A stretch of DNA of 40,744 nt, taken from contig JANQMV010000032.1 of assembly GCA_028279865.1 (NCBI GenBank), forward strand, positions 1-40,744, read 5' to 3'. The notes beneath the pieces are model-generated. The model had not been told where the DNA came from and searched no databases. It saw nothing but the letters and a program-made list of their open reading frames with translations. Shown piece by piece: positions 14,835-22,453 of the stretch (within the stretch, counting starts at the first letter, position 1; each line of letters starts with the position of its first letter). Both the position numbers and the translations under genes were made by a program. The stretch is from Candidatus Altimarinota bacterium. Its GTDB lineage: Bacteria > Patescibacteriota > Gracilibacteria > JANQMV01.

Positions 14835-16481
14835 ATGCCTCAATGCAAAGTCTGCCAAGCAAGCTTTAACATCAGAGCAGAAGATCAAGCCTTTTATGAA
14901 AGAATGCAAGTCCCACCGCCAAAAGCGTGCCCTGACTGCCGCATGCAACAAAGAATGAATTTTAGAAATGAAAGAAATTTATACAAAAGAAAAAGTTCAA
15001 TGTCAGGTAAAGACATAATTTCAATCTACCATGAATCTTCGCCCTATAAAGTCTATGCAACCGATGAGTGGTGGAGCGATAAGTGGGACGGAGCAGATTA
15101 TGGTAGGGATTTTGATTTTAAAAGAACTTTTTTTGAGCAGTTCCAAGAACTAGTTTTAGATGTTCCACGCATTGCTCTTTTTAACATAAATCCTACCAAT
15201 AGTGATTTTTGCCAACAAGCCTACAACAACAAAAACTGTTACCTCTGTACGGTTATCACTGAATGTGAAGATTCTATGTACGTCTCACATACCAACAGAG
15301 CGACTGACTCTTACGACTGTGACTATGTGCAAAATGTCGAATTATGTGTTGATTGTCTGGATAGTGACAAACTGTATGAATGTGTGAGTTGTCAGAGCTG
15401 TCAAAATTCGAGTAACTTAATTTACTGTTATGACTGTATTGGTTGCCAAAATTGCTTTGGTTGCTCCGGGCTCAGGAATCAAAAATATCATATTTTTAAC
15501 AAACCGTACTCTCCTGAAGAATATAAAGAAAAAATTGCCTCGCTTGAGATTAATAAATACAGTAATTATGTAAAATATAAGAATCATTTTAAAGAAATTG
15601 CCCAAAAAGCGGACCACAAAGAAAATTGGAATTTGAACACTGAAAACAGCTTGGGTAATTACCTCATAAATTCGAAAAACTGCTATATGTGTTTTGATTC
15701 TTTTGAAATGCAAGACTCCGCTTACTGTACTTGGACTTTTGAGAGTAACAATATTCAGGATGTTTATGGAATGGGTAAATGCAGCTGGGTTTACAACTCT
15801 CTTGGTGTGGAAAATTTGAATATGGGAGCTTTTAATACTTTCGTCTCTGACAGCGGCGATGCAATGTATAGTGATTGCTCTTTTTACTCGATGAATATTT
15901 TCGGTTGTGCGGGACTTAGAAATAAAAAAAACCATATTTTAAACAAAGCATATAGTCCTGAAGAATATGCAGTCTTAAAAACAAAAATCATTGAACATAT
16001 GCAGAAAACCAATGAATGGGGAGAATTTTTCCCGACCCGGCTTTCACCTTTTGGTTATGACGAATCAGTTGCGATTGAGCATTTTCCTTTAACAAAAGAG
16101 GAAGTTTTGGAGAAAGGATTAAAATGGTCAGGTTACGAAAAAATAGTTCCTGATGTTGAAAAAACAATTACATCCAGCCAAGTTCCTGACGATATCAAAG
16201 AGGTCACTGATGATCTCTTGAACTGGGCAATTAAATGCGAAATTAGTGGAAAATTATTTAAAATTCAAAAGCTTGAGCTGGATTTTTATCGAAAAAATAA
16301 TCTGCCAATACAAAGATACCACCCCGACGTCAGATACGAGCAAAGAATGAGTTTGCGTAATCCAAAAAAACTTTGGGATAGAAATTGCGACGAATGCAAC
16401 AAATCCATTCAAACAACTTACTCACCGGAAAAACCGGAAAAAGTTTTGTGTGAAGAGTGTTATTTAAAAAGAATAAATTAG
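14835..16481 (+). CDS. Large Cys-rich zinc-ribbon protein, second of a tandem pair
   Basis: 548 residues, ATG start, stop TAG. Same architecture as the previous gene: CKVC ... CPDCRMQQRM, WWSDKWDGADYGRDF, middle cysteine repeats (CVDCLDSDKLYECVSCQSC, CYDCIGCQNCFGC), a repeated GLRNKKNHILNKAYSPEEY segment, and the C-terminal CDEC...CEEC ribbon. The segment LRNQKYHIFNKPYSPEEYKE near 220 and the similar one near 380 indicate an internal duplication within each protein. The second N-terminal CxxC of the first paralogue is lost here (KRKSSMSGKDI instead of KRNCDLCSKEI), suggesting divergence in metal binding. Function unknown. Confidence 0.8.
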   Translation: MPQCKVCQASFNIRAEDQAFYERMQVPPPKACPDCRMQQRMNFRNERNLYKRKSSMSGKDIISIYHESSPYKVYATDEWWSDKWDGADYGRDFDFKRTFFEQFQELVLDVPRIALFNINPTNSDFCQQAYNNKNCYLCTVITECEDSMYVSHTNRATDSYDCDYVQNVELCVDCLDSDKLYECVSCQSCQNSSNLIYCYDCIGCQNCFGCSGLRNQKYHIFNKPYSPEEYKEKIASLEINKYSNYVKYKNHFKEIAQKADHKENWNLNTENSLGNYLINSKNCYMCFDSFEMQDSAYCTWTFESNNIQDVYGMGKCSWVYNSLGVENLNMGAFNTFVSDSGDAMYSDCSFYSMNIFGCAGLRNKKNHILNKAYSPEEYAVLKTKIIEHMQKTNEWGEFFPTRLSPFGYDESVAIEHFPLTKEEVLEKGLKWSGYEKIVPDVEKTITSSQVPDDIKEVTDDLLNWAIKCEISGKLFKIQKLELDFYRKNNLPIQRYHPDVRYEQRMSLRNPKKLWDRNCDECNKSIQTTYSPEKPEKVLCEECYLKRIN

Positions 16482-16603
16482 GCGACGTCACATAATGTCG
16501 TCTTCTTCTGTGTATTTGTCCTTGTGGGCAAAATATCCTCGCTTTCGCAAAGATGCAAGGATGAAATCAGTCAACAACAAACAAATCATTCAAACTCCAG
16601 TAT

Positions 16604-17149
16604 CTAAAAACCAACTACCATCACATTCCTCCTCTCATCCTGATCCCTTCTCCAACTGGCTAAATCAAATTCATTAAAAGTTGAGCGTGCATCAAATTCA
16701 GCATTTGGGATAATTGATTGAATAGCAGTCTTAAAATCAAAAATCATAATCCCCTCTTCCTCAATGCCAATTAAAAATTCCTCGCCAAATTTAGCCACAA
16801 TTTTGTCATAACAAAAATCTTTTTGAATTTGAAATTTCGGCAAAAGCGGACCTACAAAAATATTCGGATCATCAAAATTCTCTAACATTTTTTCAATAAT
16901 ACCATCACACAATCCTCGCCAACCCGCATGAACAATACCAAACTTATCCTCCTCCCAAAAAGCAATCGGTGCACAATCCGCTGTTTTTATGCCAAGTAAT
17001 TTTGTTTCATCTCTCGTCCAAACTCCGTCACATTCAGGCAAATCCTCTTCTCCGGTCACAATTTCCACAATTTTGGTTCCATGTACTTGTTGCGGTAAAA
17101 TCAAATCTTCCGGTAATTTTTCCTTTGGTTTGTAGGTTTTAATCTGCAT
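16604..17149 (-). CDS. pgeF: PgeF/YfiH-type laccase-domain protein, short form
   Basis: 181 residues, stop TAG. The family metal-site blocks are present: LPQQVHGTKI, IKTADCAPI and GIVHAGWRGLCDGII. The end has the expected F-D-ARSTFNEFDLASWRRDQ pattern. Members are known as cytosolic purine nucleoside phosphorylases/deaminases (LACC1-like) and, in bacteria, as peptidoglycan editing factor PgeF. Typical length is about 240 residues. This one lacks roughly 40-50 residues at the N terminus, so QVHG lies near residue 22. All metal ligands visible in these blocks are kept, so it is probably active. Confidence 0.85.
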   Translation of the reverse strand: MQIKTYKPKEKLPEDLILPQQVHGTKIVEIVTGEEDLPECDGVWTRDETKLLGIKTADCAPIAFWEEDKFGIVHAGWRGLCDGIIEKMLENFDDPNIFVGPLLPKFQIQKDFCYDKIVAKFGEEFLIGIEEEGIMIFDFKTAIQSIIPNAEFDARSTFNEFDLASWRRDQDERRNVMVVGF

Positions 17150-17200
17150 AGTTTTTCTATTGTTTATGTCATTTCCACGAAAACGGGAATATGTCGATAA

Positions 17201-18019
17201 TTAATACCTCATTTTTAAATATCTTGTCGCACGAAACTTGCCTATAGATGGTTTTGTTCTAAAAAAACTCATCAAATCCCAATAACACTCTTTTGCAAAT
17301 TTTGATTCTAAATTATTCGGATATATAAAAGGTTGAGACTCCTTCTTTTGTAACATTTTTTCAAATTCCAATTGTAAATATTCATGGATTCCCCAAAGAA
17401 TATTATTAATCATTTCAGCAATATTACTGCCATGATAATTTAAAACATCATCATTAAAATGTTCATAAAAATTATATATTAATACCAAAGCATCATCTAA
17501 AGAGAGCTCCACATTACTTCTTCTAAAAATCTTACGGACTTTTCCAGCTATGGTATATAACCTTCCAAGATTATGCTTTGATATATTCGAGCAAATATAT
17601 AAAATATCTTTTCTTGATAAAATTAAATCACATTCCATGTCAATATCAGGAAACCATTTTTTAATATTAATTTCTGTTTTTATCCAATTCTGCAATTTTT
17701 CTGTAGATTTCTTTAAGTTTCCCACCAAATCGGTACTTCCTAATTTTTGTTTTAAACAAATATTACTTATTAGATCCAAACACGACAATTTTTCCCCTAT
17801 AATATTAGCATCAATCGGAGAAAAAAAATCCATTAAAACTATATAAAAATATTTTTGATAAAGTTCCTCATGAAAATATAATGTTGCATCTTCTTTTTTA
17901 CCTCGCAATTCAAATAAAAGTGGAGTTAAACAAGAATTTAGACTATCCACTACAATTTTTAATGTAATTGCTTCCCTTTCTATTTCTGAAAAACTTTGTG
18001 ACCTTGAGCTGTCTTTCAT
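17201..18019 (-). CDS. Hypothetical helical protein with an SKHN motif
   Basis: 272 residues, stop TAA. Soluble and mostly helical. Recognisable local features are ISKHNLGRL near 150, a segment rich in aromatics (IYNFYEHFNDDVLNYHGSNI) and the basic C terminus FRATRYLKMRY. I do not recognise a named family with confidence. The gene appears more AT-rich than its neighbours and sits alone between pgeF and the rsmH-ftsL pair, which would suit acquired cargo. The KHN segment is reminiscent of small uncharacterised proteins carried in gene cassettes, an impression only. Confidence 0.6.
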   Translation of the reverse strand: MKDSSRSQSFSEIEREAITLKIVVDSLNSCLTPLLFELRGKKEDATLYFHEELYQKYFYIVLMDFFSPIDANIIGEKLSCLDLISNICLKQKLGSTDLVGNLKKSTEKLQNWIKTEINIKKWFPDIDMECDLILSRKDILYICSNISKHNLGRLYTIAGKVRKIFRRSNVELSLDDALVLIYNFYEHFNDDVLNYHGSNIAEMINNILWGIHEYLQLEFEKMLQKKESQPFIYPNNLESKFAKECYWDLMSFFRTKPSIGKFRATRYLKMRY

Positions 18020-18094
18020 AATTATTTTTTTACAGCAAAAATCAAATTAATTATATAGCGCATAATTAAATTTATAAATAAAAAGCAAAAACAG

Positions 18095-18114
18095 ATTCCC
18101 GCCTACGCGGGAAT
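18095..18114. repeat. Perfect palindrome of the dispersed repeat family
   Basis: attcccgcctacgcgggaat forms an eight-base stem with a four-base loop and is followed by the GAC that ends the GTCATTCC-type repeats. It lies just beyond the 3' end of the ftsL-like gene and could terminate it. Confidence 0.6.
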
Positions 18115-18141
18115 GACAAGAAAAATATTCACAGTTTTAAT

Positions 18142-18534
18142 TTATTTTTGAGCCACAGCAGTATCTGTCCTAATATACTGAGGCTGCTTTACTTCTTGCA
18201 TTTTAGCAATTACAGGATCTGTTTTGATCTTTTCGATTGCACGACTCCTAGCAATCTTCATATTCCAAATTTCATTTTCGGTCATCAGCATACTTCTTTC
18301 TTCTTTCAAACTTTTGAGTTCGTAACCTTTGGTAGCGACTTGATTTGAATGAGCCAAATATAACAAAGAAACAACACAAATAATTGTAATTGTTGAGAAT
18401 ACCAAAGCATTAATCCCTACTTCAACTTTCTGGGAAAGAGTTTTTTTTCTAATTCCTTTTTTATTTTTACGACCGTTTACGATTAACATAGAAGCGGCGG
18501 ATGATCTTTGATAATAGTTAAAATTTGTGTTCAT
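18142..18534 (-). CDS. FtsL-like cell division protein
   Basis: 130 residues, stop TAA. A basic cytoplasmic N terminus is followed by one membrane helix (INALVFSTITIICVVSLLYL) and then a short extracytoplasmic coiled coil (LKSLKEERSMLMTENEIW). This is the topology of FtsL/DivIC septum proteins, and the position directly after rsmH is where ftsL sits in the division-wall cluster. Sequence alone is too diverged to prove the assignment. The cluster stops here: no ftsI or mur genes follow, so the region is rearranged. Confidence 0.6.
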   Translation of the reverse strand: MNTNFNYYQRSSAASMLIVNGRKNKKGIRKKTLSQKVEVGINALVFSTITIICVVSLLYLAHSNQVATKGYELKSLKEERSMLMTENEIWNMKIARSRAIEKIKTDPVIAKMQEVKQPQYIRTDTAVAQK

Positions 18535-18585
18535 TTTACATTTTATATTATTTTTTGTTTTGATGGTAGAGATTTTTTACAATGT

Positions 18586-19521
18586 TTAAATAATTTTCTC
18601 CGAAACTCTCATTTTGGCACTTCGTGACCTGGGGTTATCTTTGATTTCTGATTGAGAAGGAGTAATCAGCTTACCGATTTTTTTGAGCTGAGCTTTCCAT
18701 CCACAATTACAGATTGGTTGATCAGAGGGACAATGACAGTTTGAGAAATATTTTTTAAACAATTTTTTAACAATTCGATCTTCCAGAGAATGATAAGAGA
18801 TCACCACAATTCTTCCTCCTTTTGCCAGTAGATTAATCGCATCTTCCAATCCTTTTTTCAAAACTTCCAGCTCTCGATTCACTTCTATCCGTAGGGCTTG
18901 GAAAACAAGTACTGCCGGATGACCTCCTCCCCAACGAACTTTCGGCTTCACGGATTCAATTAAATCAACCAGTTCATCTGTTCGTTCAAATTTTTTAACC
19001 TTTCTGTGTTCAATTATTTTATTCGTAATTTTTCTGGCAAACTTCTCTTCTCCATATTCCCAAAATATTCGGTTTAATGCATCTTCAGCGTAAGTATTGA
19101 CTACATCTGCAGCAGTTAAGCTACTGCGCCTGTCCATGCGCATATCAAGCGGTCCTGAGTGCCTTATGCTAAACCCTTTTTCGGCTTGATCAAGATGTAC
19201 GGAGGAAATTCCCAAATCAAAGAAAATTCCATCAGCTTTCTCAATCTTATGCTTTTTAAAGATCTGCCTTAAATTCCCAAAATTATCATGTGCATAAACT
19301 ATTTGTTCTTCCCATTCGCTTAAATTTTTCCGTGCATTTTGTAAGTTGTCTTCGTCCTGATCAATCGCAATCAATTTCCCCGTCTTTCCAATTTGTTTCA
19401 AAATCTCTTTACTGTGCCCTCCCAGTCCCAAAGTACAATCAACAATCACGCTTCCTTTTGCTAATTTCAGAGATTCAATTGATTCTTGGAAAAGAACCGG
19501 GGTATGGCTAAATTGAGACAT
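18586..19521 (-). CDS. rsmH: 16S rRNA (cytosine-1402-N4)-methyltransferase RsmH
   Basis: 311 residues, normal family length, stop TAA. Contains HTPVLFQESIESL at the N terminus, the SAM loop VDCTLGLGGHS, FDLGISSVHLDQAEKGFS and GPLDMRMDRR, VFQALRIEVNREL and ISYHSLEDRIVKKLF, all family hallmarks. A C-terminal insert holds CHCPSDQPICNCGW, as in other RsmH proteins. Known role: N4-methylation of C1402 in the 16S rRNA decoding centre, affecting start-codon choice and UUG/GUG use. No mraZ precedes it. Confidence 0.97.
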   Translation of the reverse strand: MSQFSHTPVLFQESIESLKLAKGSVIVDCTLGLGGHSKEILKQIGKTGKLIAIDQDEDNLQNARKNLSEWEEQIVYAHDNFGNLRQIFKKHKIEKADGIFFDLGISSVHLDQAEKGFSIRHSGPLDMRMDRRSSLTAADVVNTYAEDALNRIFWEYGEEKFARKITNKIIEHRKVKKFERTDELVDLIESVKPKVRWGGGHPAVLVFQALRIEVNRELEVLKKGLEDAINLLAKGGRIVVISYHSLEDRIVKKLFKKYFSNCHCPSDQPICNCGWKAQLKKIGKLITPSQSEIKDNPRSRSAKMRVSEKII

Positions 19522-19543
19522 TTAATTTAAATTAACATTCTCT

Positions 19544-19572
19544 GTAATACTTTTTTACTCATTTTTGGACAA
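19544..19572 (-). promoter_or_regulatory. Possible rsmH promoter
   Basis: On the minus strand TTGTCC (19567-19572) and TATTAC (19544-19549) stand 17 bases apart, about 25 bases before the rsmH ATG. Confidence 0.4.
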
Positions 19573-19858
19573 CTTTTTTGTTCTCTGTTTTTCGCTACCT
19601 TCAATTACAAATTTACTCCTTACCTTTTTTTGTGTCAAATTTTTTTAAGACTTTTTTTTATTTTAATCGCTTTTCTTTCTTCATTGTTCATTTTTTTTAT
19701 ACAACAAATCGAATAAAATGTTTTATTCAAGGTATTTTACAATCTTTTTAAGGCTTAAAATTTTTTCTTGTGTTGCCTTAGATTTTCTTTCATGCTAATG
19801 TTTCGCACGCAAAAATATTATTGTCATCCTGAGCCTGTCGAAGGATCTCAATTCAAAC
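19573..19858 (+). other. Intergenic region with possible tRNA-Lys promoter and a repeat copy
   Basis: An AT-rich, T-tract-rich spacer with no credible reading frame. TTGCCT (19773-19778) and TAATGT (19796-19801), 17 bases apart, could drive tRNA-Lys. A single copy of the dispersed repeat (gtcatcctgagcctgtcgaa to ggatctca, about 19822-19850) sits right before the tRNA. Confidence 0.4.
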
Positions 19859-19934
19859 GGGTCAGTAGCTCAGTTGGTAGAGCAGTAGCCTCTTAAGCTA
19901 TTGGTCCTGGGTTCGAGTCCCAGCTGACCCACCA
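19859..19934 (+). tRNA. tRNA-Lys (anticodon CTT)
   Basis: 76-base cloverleaf: acceptor GGGTCAG/CTGACCC, anticodon stem GTAGC/GCTAT with loop CTCTTAA giving CTT, T arm CTGGGTTCGAGTCCCAG and encoded CCA. Confidence 0.95.
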
Positions 19935-20015
19935 GAGATAGAATTCATACAGCTTTTTTATACTACAAGCGAACAGATGAGAAGTGCGTTTGTTTTTTTG
20001 AGATAATTATTTCTC

Positions 20016-20684
20016 TTATAATTTATCTGCCATTCGCTTTAACTGACAAATCTTATCCCAAAAACCGAGATAAAGACTTGCCACATCCAGTTTATGCACT
20101 TTTTGATGCTTGCTCCATATATCATAAAAAAATAGAAAACCGTTGCCATTAGGATCAAATTGACTGAACAAAAGGGAGACTTTTGTTTTGAATCTTTGCG
20201 CTGCTTCAGCCGAGATAGGATCAAACTCTTCTAACTTTACTTGCTTTGAAACATAGCTTGGTTCGAATTCATCAAAATCAAATAAAGCAAAGAACTCTCC
20301 TTTCTTGCTGGCTAGAATGTTTTTGTGCCTAATATTTTCTCCTAAATCAAACTTGTCACAAAAAAAATGATGATCACAATCTCCTGTCAATTGTTTGTAA
20401 ATCAACATATCTACATTTTCAAAAACAGATAACTCTACTTTTTCATAGCTTTGCAATTCCGGTTCTTCTGAATACCATCTCCCCTGATCATCACTAATAA
20501 CTCGACAGACATTTAAAATCTCGTGAAAAGTTTTATATACGACCTGCTGAATTTGAGGGGTTTTAAAGATAGGAAAAAAACGACCTCGTTCACCTTCAAT
20601 TTTATAAAATAATAATCCTCTTTCTGTATCAATACCCCGTCTTAATTGATCGCTTGGGATTTCTGTCTGACAAAGTTTTTCCAT
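20016..20684 (-). CDS. Hypothetical protein with a kinase-like DFD segment
   Basis: 222 residues, stop TAA, no signal peptide. A central stretch, GENIRHKNILASKKGEFFAL then FDFDEFE, resembles the H-x-x-N ... D-F-D catalytic and metal-binding pattern of protein-kinase-like and aminoglycoside-phosphotransferase folds. A conserved glycine-rich loop is not evident, and the usual length is larger. It may be a degenerate or minimal member; I hold this loosely. It lies alone between tRNA-Lys and the DUF1801 gene. Confidence 0.5.
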   Translation of the reverse strand: MEKLCQTEIPSDQLRRGIDTERGLLFYKIEGERGRFFPIFKTPQIQQVVYKTFHEILNVCRVISDDQGRWYSEEPELQSYEKVELSVFENVDMLIYKQLTGDCDHHFFCDKFDLGENIRHKNILASKKGEFFALFDFDEFEPSYVSKQVKLEEFDPISAEAAQRFKTKVSLLFSQFDPNGNGFLFFYDIWSKHQKVHKLDVASLYLGFWDKICQLKRMADKL

Positions 20685-20871
20685 AAAATGATTTATTTAA
20701 AATGAGAGACAGATTAACATTTTTTTAATTATTTGTCAAAATAAACTATAAAAGTGTGAATCCAGAAATTATAAATTACAAATAAATAAAGCAAAAAATA
20801 GACAATTAAGTCATTTTGATTAAAAACAGAGGCGCAATGGAAAAATACTCAGAAAAATTACGTTACAGGTT

Positions 20872-20920
20872 TTTATAGCTGTTTGAATGTAACTTCGCCT
20901 CAGGTGAAGCCAGCTATAAA
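20872..20920. repeat. Long nested stem-loop
   Basis: A perfect 10-base outer stem (tttatagctg/cagctataaa) encloses a second hairpin, cttcgcctcaggtgaag. A flanking gttaca/tgtaac pair overlaps it. It lies in the 260-base spacer beyond the 3' end of the DUF1801 gene; it could be a terminator, a small RNA or a short mobile palindrome. Nothing else is seen in the spacer. Confidence 0.55.
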
Positions 20921-20947
20921 TAACTCCTTGGTTAGAAGTTTAATCTT

Positions 20948-21304
20948 TTAGATAATACCGGCTTGCTTCACGAAAAAGATCACATTTTTTGCTTCGACAT
21001 CCGAAAGAGACCTGATTTTTAAATGCCTGCGAAATTTCCCCGTCCCTTCCAAAAGCTCCTCAGGATCACTAAAGCGATAACCCTTGGAAAATTCAAAAGA
21101 AATATGTTTTTTGCTTACAAAAATACCACCAAAATCAGCATCAATTGAAAACATAATTCCACCATACATCATTTTTTCTTGAACATCGGGAAATTCTTCA
21201 AAAACAATTTCACGTAATTTCAATAAAATATTTAATTTTTCCTCATCAAACATTCCAATCTCTTCAAGGAATTTCTGTACTCGCTCATCTTTAGTTTTTT
21301 GCAT
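20948..21304 (-). CDS. DUF1801-family protein
   Basis: 118 residues, stop TAA. The features that mark the DUF1801/YdhG-like fold are visible: FPDVQEKMMYGGIMF, then the strand HISFEFSKGY, and LEGTGKFRRHLKIRSLSD near the end. Members are small cytosolic alpha/beta proteins of unknown biochemical role. It lies 27 bases after the DUF1566 gene on the same strand, so the two may share a transcript. Confidence 0.8.
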   Translation of the reverse strand: MQKTKDERVQKFLEEIGMFDEEKLNILLKLREIVFEEFPDVQEKMMYGGIMFSIDADFGGIFVSKKHISFEFSKGYRFSDPEELLEGTGKFRRHLKIRSLSDVEAKNVIFFVKQAGII

Positions 21305-21331
21305 AATGCTAATTTGTTAAAATTTAATTAT

Positions 21332-22243
21332 TTATTTTTTCACACAACGATAGCCCTGATAATTGGGACCAAAAGATTTATTTCTCGCTAAAATGTAACC
21401 ATTGTAAGCGACAAGAAAAGCTTTTTCTGCGTCTTTTGACTCTGCTGTCCAATAATAAATTACTTCTGAATGAGGGTTCCAAAGAGGTGTCTCTTTGTCA
21501 GGCTGCATTTGATATTGAGCGACACCATCAGCAGCAATAAAGCCAAGAGAGTTTTGATTCTTCCTCGTCAGTGAACGGACAATTTCTTCACGGCTGGGCA
21601 ATCTCCAAAGATTAACTTCTTCTTGCAAGAGAGTCTCTCCTGATTCATTGAGCTTTGCACAATTCTCTTGAGCCGTTTCCCAATCCGTACCATCCAATGG
21701 GAAGCCTACTCCCTGAGCAGCCCAAGTTAAGCTAACGCCATTACCAAAGATCGTTCTGGTTCCGAAATCTTGATCATTGAATCTAGTTTCTACTCTGATT
21801 AAATGTGGAATACCGAATGTCAGCAAAATTATCAGAAAAATACCTTTAAAAACAGAGCTAATGATTTTTTTAGATTTGAATTCACCAAAATAAAAACCAA
21901 GAGCAAATAAAATCATCGGCACAAAAATCAAAGCTCTACCCGCATTACTATTGAAAAAAAACAAGGCAAAAATGCCAAGTGATAAAAACAAGCTTAATCC
22001 GGTTTTCTTGTAATTCAGTGCAATTAATGAAGTTAGCAGAAAGACAAATGGAACAGAAAGATATTGAATAGAAGTCAAACTGAGGTTTTGCCAAAGCGAC
22101 TGATAATACCAGCCTTCATGAAAAGCTTCATTAATCCCCCAGTAAGACCAAAATCCAATAATCAGACTTGAAAAAAATGCCGTAACACCAGCGATAATTT
22201 TTCTACTAAAACTGCTGATATTGGAAGAATGAAACCTTCGCAT
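21332..22243 (-). CDS. Multi-pass membrane protein with C-terminal DUF1566-type domain
   Basis: 303 residues, stop TAA. Residues 1-155 contain about four or five membrane helices (AGVTAFFSSLIIGFW, LSVPFVFLLTSLIAL, LFLSLGIFALFFF, ALIFVPMILFALGFYFG, GIFLIILLTFGIP). Residues 165-303 carry the DUF1566 pattern: TDWETAQENCAKLN, NLWRLPSREEI, IYYWTAES, and the end YQGYRCVKK. That domain is known from exported bacterial proteins of unknown ligand. It would be outside the membrane here, placing the protein at the cell surface. Confidence 0.78.
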   Translation of the reverse strand: MRRFHSSNISSFSRKIIAGVTAFFSSLIIGFWSYWGINEAFHEGWYYQSLWQNLSLTSIQYLSVPFVFLLTSLIALNYKKTGLSLFLSLGIFALFFFNSNAGRALIFVPMILFALGFYFGEFKSKKIISSVFKGIFLIILLTFGIPHLIRVETRFNDQDFGTRTIFGNGVSLTWAAQGVGFPLDGTDWETAQENCAKLNESGETLLQEEVNLWRLPSREEIVRSLTRKNQNSLGFIAADGVAQYQMQPDKETPLWNPHSEVIYYWTAESKDAEKAFLVAYNGYILARNKSFGPNYQGYRCVKK

Positions 22244-22372
22244 GGTAACAGTGCTTAAAGGTTAGTTTCGCAATTGAGATCAAATTAAAATTGCCCAAAA
22301 AATTATACCCTCATAAACAAAAAAATCTATACAGATTAAGTTATACACTCTTTTAATTTATAAGCTTTAACG

Positions 22373-22402
22373 AAAAACCCCGCAACAAGCTACGGGGTTT
22401 TA
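22373..22402 (-). terminator. Strong terminator of the TGA-rich gene
   Basis: AAAACCCCGTA...TGCGGGGTTTT with a T tract, about 50 bases beyond the TAG stop at 22454 on the minus strand. The hairpin is nearly symmetrical, so it may work in both directions. Confidence 0.85.
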
Positions 22403-22453
22403 AGTCTTAAAAAGGTTAAACTAAAAGCAGGTCTTTACTCTTTTCATAACTAA

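Noticed and set aside
15417-15935. Minus-strand reading frame of 172 residues within the second zinc-ribbon gene
   Set aside because: Shadow of the strongly patterned plus-strand Cys-rich gene; no independent start context or family.
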